The notes under the pieces were generated by a model that was given only the letters and a program-made list of their open reading frames with translations, had not been told where the DNA came from and searched no databases. Position numbers and translations under genes: made by a program. Shown here piece by piece: positions 9,974-20,938 of a stretch of 64,000 nucleotides of DNA. Position 1 is the first letter of the stretch, and the number at the start of each line of letters is the position of its first letter. The stretch is taken from positions 89,666 through 153,665 of the forward strand of contig NW_026016915.1 in assembly GCF_020379485.1 (NCBI RefSeq), read 5' to 3'. The stretch comes from Brassica napus. Lineage: Eukaryota; Streptophyta; Magnoliopsida; Brassicales; Brassicaceae.

Positions 9974-12566
9974 CGTTTACAGTTTATTATGATATCATCA
10001 TAGGCCAACAGAAATTTATAGATGTCATCACAATGTTTCAAACAAGTACTAGTATGTAGACCGGCTTGGTTCCATACTTAGATAGTATAAAATTAATATT
10101 ACAAAACGGTTGAAACGAGTATTTGAGTGAAAATGATGATGATGAATGATGATGATGATGATGAAGAGGAGGGTCTCTATAGGCCGTCGTCCCTTAAAGA
10201 TTCGCAATGATGGTTTGGGATTGGTTCGAACCATCATCATTCATGATTCAATTTAAATTTTAGGTTGGACCATTTTCATTACTCTCTTTACTTATTTCAT
10301 TACACGGTTTGGTCAATGTTGGTTTAGTCAACACTAGTCATCATCAGCGATAATAACACATGTTACAGGGTGTTCGTGTCCGATTTTTCTTCATGACCCT
10401 TTTCTTCTTTCACCATCCTTTATTTAGATAAAGATTGATATAATTAAAAGGAAAAGAAAAAGAGAGAAATTATGAAGAATGAGGTTAAGAGAATCAATAA
10501 CTCTGTTATGTGTTTATGCGTGTGTCACTGTGTGAAAATAACATATAGCTAAGTAGATTACATTACAAGTTGGATTTGTTTAATCTTTTATGGGCTCTTT
10601 CGTCGCTTCATCGTTTAGCTTCACTAACCAGCGTCCCTCATGGACCTCGTTTGGTTGCACAACAATACGAATTATTACACTTTCACGTTTATAATTACTG
10701 TTTACTTTAGCAAATTTTGTGATTTTTTTTTGGATTTTGCATTTTATTCACGGAATAAATTCGGAAATCGTTGAATGCATACGTTGTGAAGGGTGAATGA
10801 TTAGTTGGTGTGCTGTTGTTGCGCTAAGAGTTCCAAAATGACAATGGTTTAAAGTTTCTTTTTTTTTGCCATCGGTTTTAAAGTTTCAAACACACAAGTT
10901 CGAACCCATTAATTATTGTGTGTCTTGAAATGGAACTATAAATAAATAAAAATGGAAGTGAAAATTAAATAGTGGTTGCACTTCTTGCTTACATCAAAGG
11001 CAATGATAATTAATAAGTAGGGAGGTGTATGTGTGAGTCATCCATGTTATTGTTAGGAGAATTTGAAATGATATCTCAGCCCCGAATGGTTTGGGTCTCT
11101 TTCTCATTATAATAAAATATTTAATTATATGCTAATTTAACAGATTGCTTTTCTTAAAATTTCTAAGCAAATATATAGTCTGCATTTAGCCAATAATCAC
11201 TTATGTGTTGGTCTTAGTGATATAAACACCCTTGAATATTAGAATAAATGCTATATTGATTGGTTGTATATGCAGGACATCAAAATGTATGCTCTATAGT
11301 ATGTTAGATCGTGTGAGTATGAAACTATATATTTCCCACTTTTAATCATTATAATTTGTCATCATTTCGTCCCTTTAGAGCTTTATTTCTTTTTATGTTT
11401 TGGGTCTCCATAAGGTATAAAGTGCGTCCATATTGCATTGCATGGAAACATTATCATAACATCTCCTAACTTTTAAAACATACAACGAATTGTTAATGAA
11501 GATTTTGTGGGGTGGGAGCACTAATGATATGCATGGGTCTGAAATATAGTATTAATTAAGAAAAAAGGGTTTTTTTTTGCAGCTGATACAAATCACAGAG
11601 ATAAAACTACATATTATACACACGCTGGGAAGCCATTAATTTATGCACTTTCTAGTTATATTTTCATATGATGTTTACAAAACCTTCCAACTTGCAACAG
11701 ATATACCAAACGCGCTCTCTATGAATATTTTCTTCGTTTTTTACAATGTCCTTGATTTAGGGTCGACATTTCTTTAAATTTGAAGAACAAAACAATTCGA
11801 GACACTCTAGTTCTAACTTCTATCAAACAGACCTCAATTGCATATAATTCATAAGGAAGTAAGGAACGTTGTTAGATTCGTATTTGGTGTGATAAAGATC
11901 ATATTATGACCGATATACCACCATTGTGATTTATCTATTTAGTTGTTTAAGTAAAAACTTTGTTTTTCCGTTTTCTTCTTCAATGATGTCATTTTTTTTA
12001 ATTGAATTGTTTTCAAGAAAAATGTAATCTGTAGAATAGTACACATGGTCATGAAAATATTGTTTACTATTTCCGATCCAGTACTATATTTTTCTAAAAT
12101 ATATTAATAGATGAGTTCTATTCAATGTAGATATTTAACTATTTATAATAGAGAAGATCTATTATAAAGACATACATTGGATCAAAACTCATCTATAATA
12201 TAATTCATTTATAAGAAAATTGGGGTGGAAATGCTCATCTTCTACATATGTATTTGTATTTTATTAAAAAAGAACGGAATTATCATAAACTCTGTTTTCC
12301 TTTAGTTATTCAGCAACTCAACCAATATCAATTATTTATGAGATTTTGTTTCCTATAATGATAATCCCACGTACATATCTCTGTGTATGTTCTTGTTCGA
12401 CGAATCTACCATTCTTGTAATTCGTACTTTGTTTTTTGTGCAAATGTTAAAATTTGAACCTTGTTTAATTTTTTTGAACTAAAATTCGTACCTTGTTAAT
12501 CATCTAGTCTTTGTGAAGTTTCTAAACTTCTTTGGTTTTAGTAGTTCCAAAACTTGTGACACCATC
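9974..12566. other. Intergenic DNA
   Basis: Distal upstream region of ZPR4. It contains a GATGAT-type trinucleotide repeat at about 10,133-10,166 and a short imperfect foldback at 12,109-12,212 (GATGAGTT...CCAATGTA arms). No gene was found. Confidence 0.5.
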
Positions 12567-12569
12567 TAA

Positions 12570-12882
12570 GAGCATTTCCAATAGTACTCTATTTTTTCCT
12601 TTATAATTTACATTAAAATAGAGTAATTCTATTATATTATAACTTTTGCTCCAATGATGTTACTCTATAATAGAGTTACTCTATTATAAAGTAAAATATA
12701 TAGGAATGTCATATTTTACTCTATATTTAGAGTGAAAAAGTGACATCCCTCTATATTTCACTCTATAATAGAGTAATTCTATTATAGAGTAACACTATTT
12801 AAGCAAAAGTTACATTATAATAGATTTACTCTATTTTAGCATAAATTACAGAAGAAAAAATAGAATCCCATTGGAGATGGTC
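12570..12882. mobile_element. Foldback Tourist-type MITE, 313 bp
   Basis: Begins GAGCATTTCCAATAGTACTC and ends CCCATTGGAGATGGTC, flanked on both sides by TAA (12567-12569 and 12883-12885). The two halves are inverted copies of each other for over 100 bases (CTCTATTTT...ATAATAGAGTAA motifs), so the whole element can fold into a hairpin. The TAA duplication and the GAGCAT(T/C)TCCAAT end are typical of PIF/Harbinger-derived MITEs in Brassicaceae. Confidence 0.8.
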
Positions 12883-13032
12883 TAATGTCTTGCACATTTT
12901 TAGACATTGTGATCATTGCAAGTTTGCAACTAGCTAGCCCACTAAAGTTGATGTTAGGTTATACACATTATGTAATGTTTTTGCATGGCGTTGTGGATTT
13001 TCCATGCAGTAAATTTTAATATATATTATATA

Positions 13033-13291
13033 CTCTCTCTGTTTTTTAATATAAATCATTTTACAGCTATGCATGTAGATTAAAAAACCCATTAATTTCT
13101 TATGTTTTTTAAACAAAAATATCATTAATTATTTACCTAACCACAATTCAACCAATAGAAAAATAAAAAATATATTATCATTGGTCATACAACATTAATT
13201 ATTAATAAATTTTACATAGAAAACCGAAAACGACATATAATTTGGAACAAATTTTTTTTCTAAAACGACTTATATTAAAAAGCGGAGGGAG
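13033..13291. mobile_element. Stowaway/mariner-type MITE, 259 bp
   Basis: Terminal inverted repeats CTCTCTCTGTTTTTTAATAT (left) and CTCCCTCCGCTTTTTAATAT (right end, reverse-complemented) extend about 30 bases, flanked by TA on each side (13031-13032 and 13292-13293). The CTCCCTCCG start and TA duplication are the Stowaway hallmarks. There is no coding capacity. Confidence 0.8.
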
Positions 13292-13293
13292 TA

Positions 13294-16200
13294 ATATTTA
13301 TTATTAGAAAAGTAATTAATAACCACAGTATGTAGTCTTTTTTTTTTGTCTTCCGATCAGTATGTACAACGGAAGTTAATTATCTACCTCATATAAAACT
13401 TGAAATTGCAACAATGACTCAATTTTCGGAAAAACAAAAATGCTCAGCCAACTTATTATAAGCTATCAAAGTTTTAACTCATTCTTAAAATTAGTTTGTT
13501 TTTAATTTTCCATGCATTCGCCTGCATTTTGGGGTTCCACTTTGTTTTGTTTTGCTTTGTTTTGTTTTATCTACACAAATCTTCTGTTACTGATATTTAA
13601 TCTCATAAAAGGCAACCAAAAGTTATATAAAGAGGAAGCACCGTGTTAGCTTTGCTCTCTGGGTGTTACACTATCGTGCAAAATTGTATCTTTATGCACA
13701 TGCGCTACTTTATATTAATTTACAAACCAATAGGTGTAACCATTTTATCTTTATTTCCATATTTTGTGGATTCATAAATATTACAACGAATTTTGTCCCA
13801 CGATGAATATTCTTTTCGTTTTAAACTCGCTTAGCGAACGTCATATCCAACTCAAAATGTATGGAACATCCGTCTGCCTTTACTAAGAAACACATAGTCT
13901 GGTTTTTTAACCGATGTGTTTCAGTCCTCTACAAGCATCCTGGTTTGCATTTTTTCTGTCCCTTTTGGGTTGTGATCCCTTTATTTTCATCATTATTCCT
14001 TTTGAGTTTGACCGTTGTTGAAACTTCACAACTTTGATTGCCGATATGGCTTAATAAGATCCAGTGTTAAAAACAAAAGATAACTGAAAGCGTATGATCA
14101 AGTGATGTGTCTAAGTGGGTAAAGTGTTCGAATGGACATGGGCGGAGGAAAGTATTAGGAGCTAAAATATTAGAAAATAGAATTTAATTTTTTTTGCTAA
14201 ATATTTCAAATTGATCCCAACCAAAGTACATCTTGATCCATATATCAAATATTAATTCAAGTGAAAATCAATAAGTACATTAAATAATAAGAAATGAATA
14301 TCAGTTCAATAATATTCACTACAAAATAAAAGTAGACCCATTCATATTTATATGATGATAAAATCATTTTACTGGTAATTTTATAAATATGTAAATATGT
14401 TATGATATTTTTTCTTTAATGAGGTTTATGCAACCAAAAAAATATTTTTTTTCTCATGATCCTCTATTTGGTTCGCAACTTTATGTGAGTTAAAAGTTGA
14501 GAATCAAGTTTGATAATCTGCACACACCGTATTTCTTAACAGTATTATAAACATCTTAAATGGTTATAAAATGTACGATTTCTAGACCTTTGAAATTAAA
14601 GTTATATTCCGTATAATGTTCACAATTAGAAAAGGTGGAATATAAAACATGAAGGCACTGGAGATGTTATAAATGTAAACTTGAAAATAAACCAAACGAG
14701 AATGCTTCCCTATGCTTAAATGTTAAAACAAACTTAAGAAATTGTTAAAATCATCAAAACAAATTTGAGATTGATTTGCATATAGCGAGCGAGCGGTCAA
14801 GTGGACGGTATAGTTCAAGTTAGAGGACTTTTTTCAGTTTGGTTAGCTAACTAGTACTCGGTCTATCTGAATCATACCGAATGTTTGAACAAATTAAAAA
14901 GGTAAAGCTTGTACACAAAAGATAAAGAAAAGCAGAAAATATGATGACTACCAGGGAAAAAATCATCAAAATCTATAGGCTCTAAAACTGAAAACTTCTT
15001 AAATTTGAGAACGGTTCTAGTCCAGTTCTTAATATATCTAAGCGAATAGAACCTTCAACTTCATATATAATCTGCTCGACTAAAATTTTAAATGTTGGAA
15101 TGTAACACATAGAGTTACTTCAGCAGTAATAGATAAAAGCCTATAAGAGATGGGAGACAAAATGGGTCTTAGGGTACTCACGAATTTGAAGTAGGAGTAG
15201 CCAGTCTCATAATAAACTCTCTTCTTCTGTAACATCCAATGATGACCAAGCTCCTCTAATTATATAAAAAAACTTTAATTCTATCTTTTTCTGCTTTTCC
15301 TTTTTTAGCTAGTGCAATTATCCAATTGTTCTTTTCATATTAACTTTTTCAGCGTATCTTAAATACCAGTTACTGAAAATTAGTGCAAAGGGGAAAAGAA
15401 AAAGATAATCTGACCTAATGATTTAAGGAAGTTATTGTCATGGACAACAAAGTAAAAAGAGAAGTTACTGAGTTCATTAAAAAAGCCAACAAGGACAGAC
15501 TTATTCAATTTGACATTTAATATTTATCAGTATAGAACGCAACCAAACTGCAATGTTTATTGCTAACACTCAATCGTCCCAACAAACTAGTTTAAAGATG
15601 CAGAATGTCTTTCGTGTATAGTTTTCCCATAAAGTAAATAAATTACCTCTCAAAATCAGGAAAAAATAATTCGAGGAAGATTATGTATACACATGTGGTC
15701 TTCAAATCACTCTAGAATTTTAGAAACAATAATAGCCTATTATGCCAATTAATTGAAATTATATAATTGCAATCTCTAAAATTTGTTTTAAGTAGCTAAT
15801 TGAATTTTCTAATTTGCATATATCATTGTTACTAATCAAAGCCTAAACATGTCCAACTATAAGAAAAAAAAAAGGACCCCAAGTCCAACTATAATAATTT
15901 GCTTTAAATGGTTTGGTTAAATAAAACAGTTTGCACAACTCTATACATCTGGCAAATCATGCCCCCCTGATGGATAATGCATTTATATACACACATTTAC
16001 TGTATATAGTTTGGATGTAATAAATAAATTCAAAATATAATTTCTTACTTACAGGTTAAGAATAAAAAGTGGTAGCAGAAGTACTCATGAGTACTCCTCC
16101 CAACTTCATCATGATGATGATCAGCATCATCCACCATTTCTGCCTGTAGATACAATTATGCAAAGTGAGCCCAACCTGTTACAACCATCTCATTGAATCC

Positions 16201-17422
16201 TTACTCTACCCTCTTCACATGTTCCCACTCTACCCTTCAACTTTTAATCATAATAAGAAGTATTGAAACCTATTAGCGTGATTACAATTTCTATAAAAAA
16301 TTAACATATGTCATTTAGTAAAATATTTAGCTAGATAATGAGTTAAAAATTTACACTATCATTTTCGTATGAAACTTCGTTTATTCAGTGAAGTTTATCA
16401 AAAGCGATAGTAAAAAACAATTGATAGATTGCATTGTATAAAAAAACAAAAAACACATCCAGTTATTTGAAATATAATCTGACAAATAAAACTTCAAAAA
16501 AAAAAACCAGTAATGAACCCATGCCAAAATTAAGGTTAAGTTAAAAAAAAATAGAAAAAAAAATTAAGGTCAAGTTTTTGCCAATACACTGATATCATAA
16601 AGCTTTTGTTCCGCACTTTTTGACAACATCAAAATGCTTTTTCGCATCATACTGGGCATAATGGGCTTGAATCACGTTAGTTACCTACACAACAAAGGTT
16701 CTCTATTTACAGTTTAGTTTAGCTGTTTCGTGTTTGTGTCTGTGTATGTTGAAGAAGAGTGTTTTAGCAGATCACAGTAGATATCTGGTGGGGAGATGTC
16801 AAGTCTCTCACTCGTGTGAAGATGTAGTATGAACGACTTTTAACGATTTTTCTATGATCGCTCGGTTACTTGTTTGTTATGATCATTGGCTATGATTATT
16901 CTTACGTGACCCACCTGTTTCCCTATCTCAACTTACGTCTCATCCCTACTGGTCATTAGTGCATTTACGCTTTCATGGGCTCACTTTTTTCTTTTTCTTT
17001 TTGTCATCACACATATGGGTTCATATGAAATAAATAGTAGTTATTAGGTGTAAACTTATAAGTAAACGCAAACAATCAAGGCCATAGACAACTCTTAAAT
17101 TAAATCATCTCAACTACAACATCCGGCTATCAACTTAGCAATAGGGCTGAGTATTCGGGTCGGATTATTCGTTTTGGAGCTTTTGGACCTATATATCTAC
17201 AAACCAATATTCTGGTCGGTTTTCTATCTTTAATATTTACAACAATGGAGACAACCGAGAAGAAGAAGATAGATAGTTTCCATTCATTAACTTTTATTTT
17301 TTCTTACCAAATTTTAGCAATTATACAGTTCAAATACAAATGTTGAATTGAGATTCAGGTTAGAACCAGAACACATGATGAATGTGACAATGACATTTTC
17401 AAATGAAATATTAACATTCTTT
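13294..17422. other. AT-rich intergenic DNA between ZPR4 and URH1
   Basis: About 4.1 kb without a recognisable gene, RNA gene or bounded transposon. Contains a TTTTG/CTTTG low-complexity run at about 13,541-13,572. URH1's 3' UTR should occupy the last few hundred bases (below 17,423). Confidence 0.5.
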
Positions 17423-19249
17423 TTATGGCTTCATCAGCATGCCTTTGATGTATTCCAAAACTCCATCTACATCTACCGTCCACGCCACTGATACTGGTGA
17501 GTATCCCACCCATGGATTGCTCCCATTCCATCTGCAATCAAATCAAAACCAACATTTAGAGGAAATGTCTACATATATAAAAAGAGTGAAATAATAAAGT
17601 TATAATTAGTAAAACCTCTTGAGGCCTTGATCCATGAGTGTGTGGCCAACACATATTCCTTGAGTCTCCACACGAACAACACCTTTCTTGTATGTGAATA
17701 GATCAGGCCGTACTACAGCCACAAAGCTGACCGGGTCATGAAGGTACACTCCTGAAAACCAGCAACAATAAACATTTTGAATAAAAAACATGCAAACTTC
17801 ATAACCTTGGTATGATCACAGTTTCTTCTTTTTACCATAAACACCATCAGATTTGACATGCCAATCTCTGTAGAATTTGCACATGTCGCTTAGTAACTTA
17901 GCGTGTTTCCCCTTGGACTCACGCAGGGCTAAGAGATCATCATCTGAGAAAACACATACACATGGTTTTAGATGAATGTTAAAAGGAGACAACAGGGAGG
18001 AGAAAAGTTTATTCACCTGATAGTTTAAGTTGGGTTGTGATGTTTATCCCAACGACAGTGATATCAGCTCCACACGTGAACACCACATCAGCTGCTTCCG
18101 GGTCATTATATATCTGCATACAGAGAAACAAACTCATAAATTGTTTTCATTAGCAGAAGATTAAAGAAGAGGTTTAATGGATGTTTCTTTACATTAGCCT
18201 CAGCTGCAGGATTAACATTCCCTAAAGAGAAGAAAGCTCCACCAAGTATAACAATCTTCTTCACCTTACTCGCAAATGAACTATCACGTTTAATGGCCTA
18301 AACACACGAGTCATGGTGTCAGAAACACAAACCGGATCATAAGATTTAAAGAATTGAGATTGGTTACGAGTCTTCTTACTATTGCTAAGTTGGTCAGAGG
18401 TCCAAGGGCGAGAACGGTGACTTCACCGGGGTATTGAGAGACTTTCTCAACTAAGAACTCAGCTGCACTCTTGTCACATTTCTTTCTACAAGGAGAAGGA
18501 ACAGATACGTCTCCAAGCCCATTTTTACCGTGCACGAAATCAGCAACTCGTGGAATCCCACCCTAAGAGTCAACAACACAACAGAAGCTAATGTCACAAC
18601 GAGTTCCACGGAGCAGAGAAGAGAAGAGAGAAAGAGTGTATGTACCTTCAAGGGTTCAGAACTTCCTTCAGCGACGGGGAGATCAGGGAAGCCACCAATC
18701 TCACACTGTTCTTTTGCACAAACGATCAAAACACAAAGAGATCACACAAGGAGAACTATACAGAGTTAAGTGATGGTTTTGTTACATACGAGGAGCAAGG
18801 CGTTGCGTGTAGCGTCTTGTGTTTGGACATTACCAAAGACAGTAGTGAGTCCTAATATATCCAGCTCAGGTGTTTGAAACGCCATCATTATCGCCATGCT
18901 ATCATCTAAAAACCAACAATACATAACTCTCAGATTCTCCTATTGATCTTTACATTTTGAAAGGAAACTTGTTTCCATTAGCAAAAAACTAAACAAGAAC
19001 ATCTTCTAGCTATTAAGCAAAGTTTAAAAATCAAAACTTTACCACATATTGACTTCAAATAAACAGATTCAAGAACTCTTAAGCACAAAGGGTGTTGGTT
19101 GATCAAAGTCAAACCTCAAAACAAATGAAAGAAGCCTCCTCACCTATGCCTGGGTCTGTATCGATAATGAGCTTCTCGCGCTTAGAAGATAGACCCGAAA
19201 CGTCACCGTTTGAGATCCCACCGTTGCAAATCTCCATAGCAGAATCCAT
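17423..19249 (-). CDS. URH1: Uridine nucleosidase 1 (nucleoside N-ribohydrolase)
   Basis: Nine coding exons: 19144-19249, 18790-18905, 18646-18705, 18380-18562, 18193-18297, 18017-18113, 17836-17943, 17616-17751, 17423-17531. All junctions are GT-AG and phases close to a 339-residue protein (Arabidopsis URH1, AT2G36310, is about 336). The nucleoside hydrolase signature DTDPGIDDS is at residues 30-38, split by intron 1; it binds the catalytic calcium and ribose. Other landmarks are TTVFGN, VAEGSSEPL, ALGPLTNLA, ILGGAF, NPAAEANIYNDPEAAD and VYLHDPVSFVAVVRPDLF. The enzyme hydrolyses uridine (and xanthosine) to base and ribose in the cytosolic salvage/degradation route, from work on the Arabidopsis enzyme. 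A TATATATA box lies about 90 bases upstream of the ATG on the minus strand. No frameshift or missing motif was seen. Confidence 0.95.
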
Positions 19250-19337
19250 ATAACTTGGTTTTCTCAGCAAAGTAAATGTTAAAACCCGAGTGGAAACGAT
19301 CTTGTCGTGGTAAAGAAGAGTTTGTTTCCTGATGTGT

Positions 19338-19347
19338 GTATATATAC
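19338..19347 (-). promoter_or_regulatory. Candidate TATA box of URH1
   Basis: TATATATACACAC read on the minus strand, about 90 bases upstream of the URH1 ATG. A (GA)n microsatellite at 19,489-19,508 lies further upstream. A motif around ACGTCCAGCTAAGCTT occurs twice (about 19,415 and 19,515) on either side of it. Confidence 0.45.
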
Positions 19348-19747
19348 AAAGATGAGAAAGCGTTGAGCTTTCACGAGAAAGATACCTCAAAAAGGCATAA
19401 ACTTTTGGAGAGAGACGTCCAGCTAAGCTTAAAGCTTTTCTTATTGGTAAATCGGAAGTGGATCAGCTCTGGAATCTCAAGATTTATGGAGAGAGAGAGA
19501 GAGAGAGGGAGAAACGTCCAGCTAAGCTTTTCTTATTTTTTTTTATTTTTATTCTCTCCCTATTTTTGTGGAGACAGAAAGATTACTTTATTTTGTGCTA
19601 AAATTTATTTTAAGCCATGTTTTATTTTATTTTTAACCTACCACACTGTAGTTAATAAAAATCATTTTCAAATTAAATTTTACTTAGGTGTATCGTTACA
19701 GTTTTGATAGGTTGTTGTTCCGAAATAACAAACTAATTTTCTATTTT

Positions 19748-20440
19748 TTGATAAAATATGTGACCAATTTTGTAATTACATAATTTTTTTTGAAAATATG
19801 GAATATATTTTTAGAAATTTTAACAAGAGTTATTTTCTTGATTAAAATGTGGGTTTGGACATGTTGTGGTTGGTGAAAACGTTTTATTAATTGGAAGGAA
19901 ACAAAAGAATAAAATACTCATCCCCATAGAATAATAAAAATAAGTTGGAAAATATGAAAAATTATTGGTGTTTGGAAGTTGGAAGGAAGTGACCTTTTTT
20001 GTCAAATGCCAACTAAGCCAATTATATGTTGCCAACGAAGACGCATTGTCTACAGTCCAAAACGCAGTTTGTTCATGCATTTACCCATTTTTTATTTCGT
20101 AAGCTAAAGCCCAATATGTAATGGGCCTATAACATGAAACTCAAACGTACATTAGCTTCTTTTTTGGGTTTTAACCTTAAGCCTCATGATAAATAATTGA
20201 CTAATTCATGGTTCATTGAAAATCAGTTCAAAATTATGCAAGTAGAGATTAGTGTGTATGCATCTTTCAGGGGTTTTCATTTATTTTCTTTACAAAAAAT
20301 TTCACTGTTACAACTTACATCATAGATAACACTACAAATTTTGGTTAGATTTAATAACTGTTTGTTAATGGATTAAATAAGAGAATATAGTTTACTTTTT
20401 TTTTTGAGCAACCGGAATATCATACAATAAGTAAAAGCCG
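19748..20440. other. Intergenic DNA between divergent URH1 and RPA-like genes
   Basis: Shared upstream region. AAGCCCA and TGGGCCTA at about 20,107-20,128 resemble site II elements. No coding sequence was recognised; the open frame on the minus strand at 19,820-20,080 resembles no protein I know. Confidence 0.4.
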
Positions 20441-20552
20441 AATACCAGCATCAGACAGAGGGTCCACGTCATCTAATTTAATCAGCCAATAAGGTAAGAT
20501 TATTTGTCCACGTCACATCAGTCTGAGCTACGTTTTTTAGTTTGTGATATGA

Positions 20553-20704
20553 TGGGCCTATAAGCCCACACCGATTGAGTATTGGAGCCGCGTCACATTC
20601 AGTTTGGGGTTCGTTATTGTCTTTGTCATACGATGGCCTCATAGCCCAAACCGCTTGAGAATAAGAGCCGCTGAATCATATCGGTGAAACAGCTCGAACC
20701 CTAA
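20553..20704 (+). promoter_or_regulatory. Site II elements and telo-box of the RPA-like gene
   Basis: TGGGCC at 20553-20558, AGCCCA (TGGGCT on the other strand) at 20563-20568 and again at 20643-20648, then AACCCTAA at 20697-20704. This site II plus telo-box arrangement is typical of Arabidopsis genes for replication and translation (PCNA, ribosomal proteins) and lies about 240-390 bases upstream of the ATG. The segment is also two diverged ~95-base copies of the same sequence. Confidence 0.5.
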
Positions 20705-20938
20705 TCATATGTTGAGTCTTCTCCCTTCGACGACATACGCTTCGTCGTTACCGCTTCTCCACTAATCGTCGTTCAATCGACACGCAATTAAGTCTCTGTG
20801 CAATCAATCATCCGAGAATCGCATTTATGGATTCCTTTCGACTTCTTTTATCTGAGATCCTTTCTTCATCTGAGTTCTTTTATAGCGATCTTCTCAGCTC
20901 TATTTTATCTCAAATTAAAACAACAATTCTCTCAAGCG

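Noticed and set aside
10880..10915. GTTCGAACCC resembling a tRNA B box
   Set aside because: No acceptor stem or anticodon arm around it.
12660..12800. CRISPR-like regularly spaced CTCTAT(A/T)ATAGAGT repeats
   Set aside because: They are the palindromic interior of the 313-bp Tourist MITE in a plant genome; spacing is irregular and there are no cas genes.
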